Shown here piece after piece: positions 58,150-64,000 of a stretch of DNA of 64,000 nucleotides (position 1 is its first letter; each line of letters starts with the position of its first letter). A model generated the notes under the pieces. It was not told the origin of the DNA, made no database searches, and saw only the letters and a list, made by a program, of their open reading frames with translations. The translations under genes and the position numbers were made by a program. The stretch is from Beta vulgaris subsp. vulgaris (Eukaryota > Streptophyta > Magnoliopsida > Caryophyllales > Amaranthaceae). Location of the stretch: the NCBI RefSeq assembly GCF_026745355.1, contig NC_079206.1, positions 41,275,536 through 41,339,535 of the forward strand, written 5' to 3'.

Positions 58150-59079
58150 CTGGGTGAAGAGATGGGGATACTTAAGACGCATAACATCCTTAGCTTGCTA
58201 AGTAGACTCCTTCGAGTTGTGGTTTGACCACAACACATTCACAATCTTTGTCTCATCTTTGCGAGTCTTCCGAACTTTGTGATCTAGAATTTAAATTGGA
58301 AACTCCTCATAAGTCATGTTATCATCTAACTAGAGAGACTATGGATGTAGCATGTGTGAAGGGTCACTAATGTATCGCCGCAACTGAGAAACATGGAACA
58401 CGTTATGCGCAAGATCAACGCCTGGCGGCAACGCCAATTTATAAGCCACCTCGCCTATTCTCTCCAAAATCTCGTACGGGCCAATGAACTTAGGGCTTAA
58501 CTTGCTTTGTTTCCCAAATCTCAGCACTCCTTTCATAGGAGAAACTATAAGCAGCACCTTTTCTACCACTTGAAACTCCTCATGGCGACAATGCTTATCA
58601 CCATAGCTCTTCTGTCTATCTCGTGCCGCCTTCATTTTCTGCTGGATGAGCTTTACCCGCTCAACAGTCTCCTCGATCATCTCTAAACCAATCACAATAG
58701 ACTCGCCAATATCATTCCAACACAAAGGAGTACGACAACGCCTATCATACAAAGCTTCAAATGGTGCCATCAGAATGGTAGAATGATATCTGTTATTATA
58801 TGAGAACTTTATCAAATTAAGCTTATCCTCCCAAGAGCCCTGGAACTTTAAGGCACAATCCCTCAACATATCCTCTAATGTTTAAATAGTGCACTTCGTC
58901 TAGCCATTTGTAGCAGGATGAAAAGTTGTACTCATCTTCAACTTAGTCCCCAAAGCTTCCTGAAGCTTCAGCCAAAAATTAGACAAGAATGCAATCCCTA
59001 TCTGAAACAATATCGCTCGAAACACCATGAAGTCTAATCACGTGCTCTCTATAAGTAGTAGCCAATCGTTCATGCTTCC
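58150..59079 (-). pseudogene. Chromovirus integrase C-terminus and chromodomain
   Basis: From 59,079 downward it reads HERLATTYREHVIRLHGVSS, then the part with a broken G-Q-T motif, then an open stretch 58,869-58,339: [73 protein letters not shown]. After a stop, chromodomain pieces follow (ILDHKVRKTRKDETKIVNVL, DVMRLKYPHLF). Stops and frameshifts make it non-functional. Sequence is close to, but distinct from, the Tekay element at 28,829. Confidence 0.85.
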
Positions 59080-59700
59080 TGTTACGTAGTAAGAAACTAG
59101 TAATTTAATACAACAACTCCCGGCAACAGGTTCTTAATTTGGAGACTCGTGCAACAATGATTGGATTCGAATCTCGATACTGAGCTCCGACTAGCCACCT
59201 GCAAAAAAGCGACCACCGTGGAGGTTTGGGTGGTATTTCCCCCTCCAATGCTTAGGTCAGATATCAGGGATATGAAGGAACTTTTAGAGAGAGAAAGTAG
59301 AGAGAGAGTTTATGGCAGAATAACAGTACTATGCTTTGAAAAACGTACCTTTCCCCTGATTTCAAGGACTATTTATACTGTTTGAAATGACTGATGTACC
59401 TTGATGTCACCCTAATTTGGGAGCATCTCATTGGCTAAGCAATAAAATGGTGACATGTGGCAGGTGTTGATTGGTCAGTACACCTCACCTTTATGCAGGG
59501 ATTGAAGTTGCTCTAGCTGGGCCTAAGTACAAATTTGGGCCATAAGAGTGGTTCTAGTACATCTTTTTCCTCAGAAAGGTGTACTTTAGCCCACATAATC
59601 TTCTGACCCATGTACTTTACCTTCATAAGCACGCGCCACATGTAAGGCTAGGATGAAGCCACGTGTCATCTTGGTAGCCCTTGATTTTTAGGCTACAACA
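59080..59700 (-). repeat. 3' LTR of the Tat element
   Basis: On the minus strand it starts TGTTGTAGCCTAAAAATCAA at 59,700, right after a purine tract. The other edge is probably CTACGTAACA at 59,080, where the host chromovirus frame is cut, giving about 621 bp. A minus-strand TATA (AGTATAAATAGTCC, 59,371-59,377 core) could start the element RNA. The lower boundary is uncertain because no second LTR is in the window. Confidence 0.65.
59371..59377 (-). promoter_or_regulatory. LTR TATA box of the Tat element
   Basis: TATAAAT in the context CAGTATAAATAGTCC on the minus strand, mid-LTR, where a U3 promoter is expected. Confidence 0.5.
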
Positions 59701-59713
59701 TTTTCCCCTCAAA
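59701..59713 (-). promoter_or_regulatory. Polypurine tract of the Tat element
   Basis: On the minus strand, CTTTTGAGGGGAAAA ends directly at the LTR start, the expected plus-strand primer site. Confidence 0.7.
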
Positions 59714-59890
59714 AGAGGAAGTTACCATTTAGGCGCCAAGACGGTTGGTTTCCTCTTTTAACCAACTTGAATTGCCCTTCTTTTTTCAAAAAGTGGGCGC
59801 CATTTAGCCGGTCATACCAGGTCAACTCTCAGAGACAATGTGAATGCAACGGTTACTTTTTATCGGATGAGGGGGTCATTTTTACTTCTC

Positions 59891-59900
59891 TATAAATATG
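59891..59900 (+). promoter_or_regulatory. Candidate TATA box for the antisense ORF
   Basis: CTCTATAAATATGCCCC is a strong plant-type TATA on the plus strand, just outside the LTR and 710 bp upstream of the antisense ATG. Transcription would start near 59,925 and read through the tandem repeats as a leader. Confidence 0.55.
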
Positions 59901-60099
59901 CCCCTTTATCGTTTCTGAAATCATTTTAACATCCTTGAGAAAATTTCTAGAGAGAGAGACTCCGCAATTTTTAGAGAGAGAAACTACTCCCGTCCAAGCT
60001 CTTGTGAACTGCTCCTTCATTCGTCCGAACCTTCAATTCGCCCTTGACATTCATCTGAACTTTCTCTTTTTTTTTTTTTTTTTTTTTTGCTGCTGGGCG

Positions 60100-60535
60100 A
60101 GTTCCTTCTTTGAAGGGCAGGTCGTCCAGATAAATGCGTGGACGAGGTCCTTCTTTATATCTGCAAAACGTCCTGAATTGCCCCTGGATGACTTCTCTCC
60201 ATATGGGGCAGAACGTCCAGGATTGATTCTGGACGGATTCCTTCTTCGAAGGTCAGAACGTCCTGAATTGACCTCTGGACGAGCTCCCTCTTTGTGGAGC
60301 AGAATGTCCAACGTTTATTCTGGACGACCATCTTCTTCGAAGGACATAATGTCCTGGGATGCTTTGGACAAGCTCCTTCTTTGTGGAGCAAAACGTCCAG
60401 GGTTTATTCTAGACAGCCTTCTTCTTCGGTGGATAGAACGTCCTGGGATACTTTGGACGAGCTCCCTCTTTGTGGAGCAAAACGTCCAAAGCTGGCTTAG
60501 GACGTCTTCCTTCTTCAAAGAACATTGAGGATAAT
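60100..60535 (+). repeat. 89-91-bp tandem repeat in the Tat 3' region
   Basis: About five units contain GAGCAAAACGTCCAG, TTTATTCTGGACG, TTCTTCGAAGG, AACGTCCTG and TTTGGACGAGCTCC. The GAGC anchor falls at 60,206 (as GGGC), 60,297, 60,386 and 60,475, so periods are 89-91 bp, with a diverged unit before them. Each unit holds an internal inverted pair (ACGTCC / GGACG). The array lies between the TATA at 59,891 and the antisense ORF. Confidence 0.85.
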
Positions 60536-60610
60536 TTTGACACCTTCCTTTCTCTTCTCATCTTCTCTTTTGACTAACATTTTTTCTAATTTTTTCAGAA
60601 AAATCCCCCA

Positions 60611-61986
60611 ATGTCCAAGGCGTTGGCGGAGAAGGCGGCCTCCAAAAAAAGACCGGCCACAACTGGTGAGGCACCACCACCCAAGAAATCCAAAGGCTTC
60701 ACGGCCAAGAAGAAGAATCCCTCTCGGCCGGCACCTAAAGTGGTGATTTCTATCCCGGCTGAGGATGACTCTCCGGCTACAGAGGAGAGGGCTATGATTC
60801 CTTATGCCGGCCCCATCGACCAGACTCCTCCTCTTCAATCTGAGCAACCAGAGGCAATTGCTCAACTGGACGGGTCAGAAGCTAAGCCTGCTCAGCCGGA
60901 CGCGGCTTTAGACGGATCGGCTTATACTGGGCCAGTCGCCAAGCTGGTAGGCCAGATGCCGGAGGCATATAGGACGACCTCCCGTTTTTCTGGTGAGTCT
61001 TATTACTCAAACATAGTTAGAACCTTGCGCGTTGGCGGGCGACCAATGAGTCCCTCCAACCATCAGACGACCGTTATACCCGTCCGAAATACTAACGAGT
61101 CACCTCTTTCAGATAAGGGAAAGGGAATTGTTGAGGAAGCTCTAGCCGGCTCTCCCACTCTTTCGGACGATGAGTCCTCGGCTGCTTTTTCGAGGATGAC
61201 ATCGGCCGATCGTGAGAAGCTCAAGCAGGAGCTTTTCAAATGCTTTCCTGAACCTTACATCCAGGGTTTGAGGGGAGCCTCATCAGAACATGTTGGCTAC
61301 ATGTCTCAACTGGCTGCGGAGGTAAACTTTTTCCTTTTTCTTGGACGCTTGAATTCTATACTTAAGATATTTTTTTTTTTATTTTGCAACCGTCCTGACA
61401 CTTTTCGTCTTCCCTTTGACAGCTCTTCGCTCGCAGCTTTATTGTTATTGAAGACTGGGCAAGGCAGCTGAGGAAAGAGAACAAAAAACTCGTTACTGAC
61501 GTTACCAAAGCTGCCAACCATGCCCAGTTTGCTATGGCCGAGCAGGAGTTACTGCATCAGCAGTCGAAGGTGGCCTGGGAAAAGCGGTCAACCGAGATGG
61601 AGTCCCAAATCAAGACTTATCTCCTCCGGCTGACCACTCTCTTGGACGAGAAGGATGCTCTCCAGGATGAGAGGAATGTGGCCTTGCTGGCCACAGCGGA
61701 ACTCAGAAGAGAGAACCGCTATCTCCGAGGAAAGAAGCATGTGCTGAAGATGGAGCTTACGACTACCGAGGAGGCAGCCAAGGAGGCTATGAACGAAGTG
61801 ATTGAAACTCCGAAAATCTGGGCCGTGCAGGCCTTTGAAATACTGGCCGAAGAGGAGGACATCCCTAGGTATGTTCGCCGGCTAGAATTTCAGGAGAGCC
61901 TGCACAAAGCTAACATTAAAGGGGAGGAACCCCCCGTCTTCCAGGAGTCTTCAGAAGATGAAGAGGAAGAAGAAGTTGAGGCCTAG
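60611..61986 (+). CDS. Tat antisense ORF, two exons, coiled-coil protein
   Basis: Exon 1 60,611-61,321 and exon 2 61,423-61,986 are joined by a 101-bp GT-AG intron (GAG|GTAAAC…TTTGACAG|CTC) and give 424 residues. The first 100 residues are basic and Pro/Ser/Lys-rich (EKAASKKRPATTGEAPPPKK), probably disordered, with a nuclear-signal-like KKRP/KKSK pattern. Residues about 225-360, from exon 2, form a long charged coiled coil (RQLRKENKKLVTDVTKAANH, RRENRYLRGKKHVLKMEL). The tail is acidic (EDEEEEEVEA). It runs opposite to the element's pol. Extra ORFs here are known in Tat elements, function unknown. Unlike pol it has no stop or frameshift once spliced. Confidence 0.8.
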
Positions 61987-62989
61987 GACGAAGAGAACAA
62001 CACTCCTCCAGAAGCTTAACTTTTCCCATTCTCCATCTTGGGCGCAGGCCACTTGTACTTGTAGTTTTTATACTTATTTGTATTAAATTTCTTTCTGTAC
62101 TTTTTAAACTAGTTTGTAATCCTTTTTATCATTTATGAAAGAGTTGTCTTTTTCTATCTTCAAAGCTTCATACTTTTATGCAATGGACACCTTGTTTTTG
62201 ATCAATCATTTATGCCAAGTACGAAAATAACTCGTCCTAACACATTTTATCTGATCCAATGGCTCTCATTGGCCGAATATTTCAAAACATATTTCAAGAC
62301 GTTTATCAGATGCCTAAGTTTCAAACTTATGAGTTTAAAAAATGTTAAGTTAATAACTTGTTCGGCCTGAATTTTGGCTGTCATTCGTCATTGAACAAAG
62401 ACTTAGTTATTTTGCAATAAATTAGGTCTCTATATGCCCCCCTTCTTGGACGAAGAGGTCTTAGTGACCTTTCCTTGTTTCAAGAAGGAGAAAGACCATA
62501 ATTTGCTTAATAATTTGGACGTTTTAGGAAGGTTATTGTAACCCGTCCATCTTCGTTAAATTGTGAAATAACTTGTTCCTTTACTAAGGTTGTTATTTCT
62601 AAGTATGGATTTTGGACGGAAAGTAGAATACTTTTACTAAGACGTCCTAATCCCAGTCGACCTTGTTTAGGAGATGTTTAACTCTTTAAGTAAACAAACT
62701 ACTGGGCGATTCCATGTACTTATCCTTAAAACATGTTGGCCGATCTCCTAATAGAAGGTATTTTTACTTGCTGCTCTGTTTTACTAGTCAGCTTGGACGA
62801 TAGTATGTACTTTTAACTAAAGCAAATAAACCAAACATGGAGACAGTCATAGGAGAGAAGTAGAGCTGTATTATATGAATTTTGTTTGACGGAGAGCCAA
62901 TGTACATGTATACATTTCTACTTTTTTCATTGCGAGGTACTAAGAAAAGATTACACTTTCTCAAGATATATTAAACAAAGTATTTTTTC
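61987..62989. other. Spacer between antisense ORF and integrase end
   Basis: AT-rich with no open frame. T-rich and ATTAAATTTCTTTCTG-like words just after 61,986 could hold the antisense polyadenylation site. Several GGACG / CGTCC words echo the tandem repeat. Confidence 0.5.
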
Positions 62990-64000
62990 AAAATATCATA
63001 GTTCCACGTCTTAGGGCCGGATAGAACGATCGTCCATTCCTTTCAGACGAAAGGTGCCATTCTGAACTTCCTCGACGATTTTGTAGGGGCCTTCCCAATC
63101 TGGAGTGAGCTTGCCTAGCTCCTTGGCTCGACCTACTGCGTCCATTTTTCTCAGGACGAGGTCTCCTTTTTTTCAATGGCTGCCTAACAACTCTTTTGTT
63201 GAACTCTCTAGCCATTCTTAATTTGTAGAGTTGCATCCTTAGCAGCATTGCCCCTGACTTCAGGAACCAGATCTAAGGCCGTCCGGAGAGCAGCCCAGTT
63301 GGCATCTTCTGAGTACATCATCACTCGCAGAGTTGGTTCCTCAATCTCAATAGGGAGAACAACCTCTGAGCCATAGACGAGCATGAACGGAGTTTCACTG
63401 GTTGATTTTTTGGCCGTTGTTCTTATTGACCACAAGACCAATTGTAACTCTTCAACCCATAATCCCCTTGCATTATCTAGCTTCTTTTTTATTCCGGCCG
63501 ACAAGATCTTATTAAAAGCTTCGACCTGCCCATTAGCTTGTGGTTGAGCCACTGCAGCAAAGTGAGCCCTGATTCCCTGATCGGCCAGCCATTAACGAAG
63601 CTTGGGTGTTTCAAATTGTGGTCCGTTGTCAAAGACAATGGACTGGGGCATACCAAACCTTGTGATGAGGTTCTTCCAGATGAACCCTTTGACGTCATTG
63701 GTGGTAATGCCTCTCATTGCTTCAGCCTCCACCCATTTTGTAAAGTAGTCGACGGCTACTAGTACGAACTTTTTCTGGCCGACAACAATAGGAAAAGGGC
63801 CAAGAATGTCCATTCCCCATTTAGCAAAGGGAAGAGGAAAGAGGACAGGAGTCAGGTAGTTGGACGGCTTCTGATATATGTTGCCATGCTTTTGAAAACT
63901 ATCACATCTCTTGGCATAAAGCAGGGCGTCCTCTTTCAAGGTCGGCCAAAAATAGCCAGTCCTTAGAGCTTTTTCTCCTAACGCCTTCCCCCTAATGTGG
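62990..64000 (-). pseudogene. Tat-type integrase, C-terminal two-thirds
   Basis: On the minus strand it reads LKEDALLYAKRCDSFQKHGN (zinc-finger end), WGMDILGPFP, FVLVAVDYFTKWVEAEAMRG, QSIVFDNGPQFETP, then TAA at about 63,594 and, in the same frame, VAQPQANGQVEAFNK (catalytic E) to SETPFMLVYGSEVVLPIEIE. Near 63,250 and again near 63,170 the frame shifts, and the C-terminal block (GDLVLRKMDAVGRAKELGKL, then WEGPYKIVEEV) follows. All three D, D, E residues are present. It is disabled by one stop and two frameshifts. Confidence 0.87.

Larger units (their letters stand above)
55879..59079 (-). mobile_element. Chromovirus (Gypsy) remnant, 3' half
   Basis: Read on the minus strand it holds the end of integrase, a chromodomain, 3' UTR with a TTTAAGGAGGGTAGA purine tract, and a 1.9-kb 3' LTR. 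The 5' side is cut off at 59,079 by a Tat-type LTR. The LTR belongs to the same family as the solo LTR at 14,528-17,034, so this copy shows which proteins that family encodes. Confidence 0.85.
59080..64000 (-). mobile_element. Tat-type Gypsy element with antisense ORF (runs off window)
   Basis: On the minus strand the order is integrase (64,000-62,990), spacer, a region carrying an opposite-strand ORF (61,986-60,611), tandem repeats, polypurine tract, 3' LTR (59,700-59,080). Integrase wording (QPQANGQVEA, GPYKIVEEV-like end) and an extra ORF between pol and 3' LTR are features of the Tat/Ogre/Retand lineage. The 5' half lies beyond the window. It is inserted in the older chromovirus. Confidence 0.82.

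Noticed and set aside
59935..60528. 197-residue open frame across the Tat tandem repeats
   Set aside because: The 89-91-bp unit is not a multiple of three, so successive units are read in different frames. It includes a poly-T-encoded Phe run and no family match. More likely a leader.

Overview
This window is a transposon-packed stretch of a flowering-plant nuclear genome, most likely a eudicot. The evidence is plant-type LTR retrotransposons (Copia and Gypsy, including Tekay-like and Tat-like), CACTA elements, Helitrons, MITEs, a LINE, and one spliced plant MATE transporter gene. All boundaries were read by eye from target-site duplications (TSDs), terminal repeats, and reading frames that resume on the far side of an insertion. 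Nothing was aligned or searched by computer. I cannot name the species.

Region 1 (1 to about 37,300) is a nested nest of elements. An old Copia element (about 2,007-36,760, only about 4.2 kb once insertions are removed) has been split five ways. (a) A 10-kb non-coding LTR element of the LARD type (3,396-13,389) interrupts the gag-pre-integrase/integrase junction, and its own 5' LTR carries a CACTA-family element (3,611-5,170). (b) A 2.5-kb solo LTR (14,528-17,034) sits between integrase and reverse transcriptase. (c) A 17.5-kb CACTA element (17,450-34,911) splits the reverse transcriptase. It contains a minus-strand LTR element (19,225-33,112), which in turn contains a 10.3-kb Tekay-like chromovirus (21,963-32,292). 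(d) A 577-bp Helitron (35,422-35,998) splits the reverse transcriptase/RNase H region. A second, shorter Helitron of the same family lies at 37,063-37,322 on the minus strand. The left edge (1-1,711) is another CACTA end inserted in an LTR of the same family as the solo LTR.

Region 2 (38,849-55,118, minus strand) is the only host gene: an eight-exon MATE/DETOXIFICATION efflux transporter. All splice junctions keep frame except in exon 6, where two extra bases shift the frame and give an immediate stop. Its introns hold a young Copia element (40,245-45,254, LTRs about 2% different), a plastid-like 23S rRNA fragment, a 256-bp tandem duplication, a decayed LINE (49,248-53,286) and a MITE.

Region 3 (55,879-64,000) is a minus-strand chromovirus remnant whose LTR is of the same family as the solo LTR. 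It is cut by a minus-strand Tat-type Gypsy element that runs off the window. The Tat element carries, between integrase and 3' LTR, an intact two-exon ORF on the opposite strand (60,611-61,986). A TATA box and about five copies of an 89-91-bp tandem repeat lie upstream of that ORF. Its pol is broken while the antisense ORF is open.

Features that work together: none of the pol genes in this window is intact, so every element here is immobile or depends on other copies. The MATE gene is the only host function, and it is probably disabled unless the two-base insertion is an assembly error. The indel-rich difference between the two Tekay LTRs makes such an error a real possibility.
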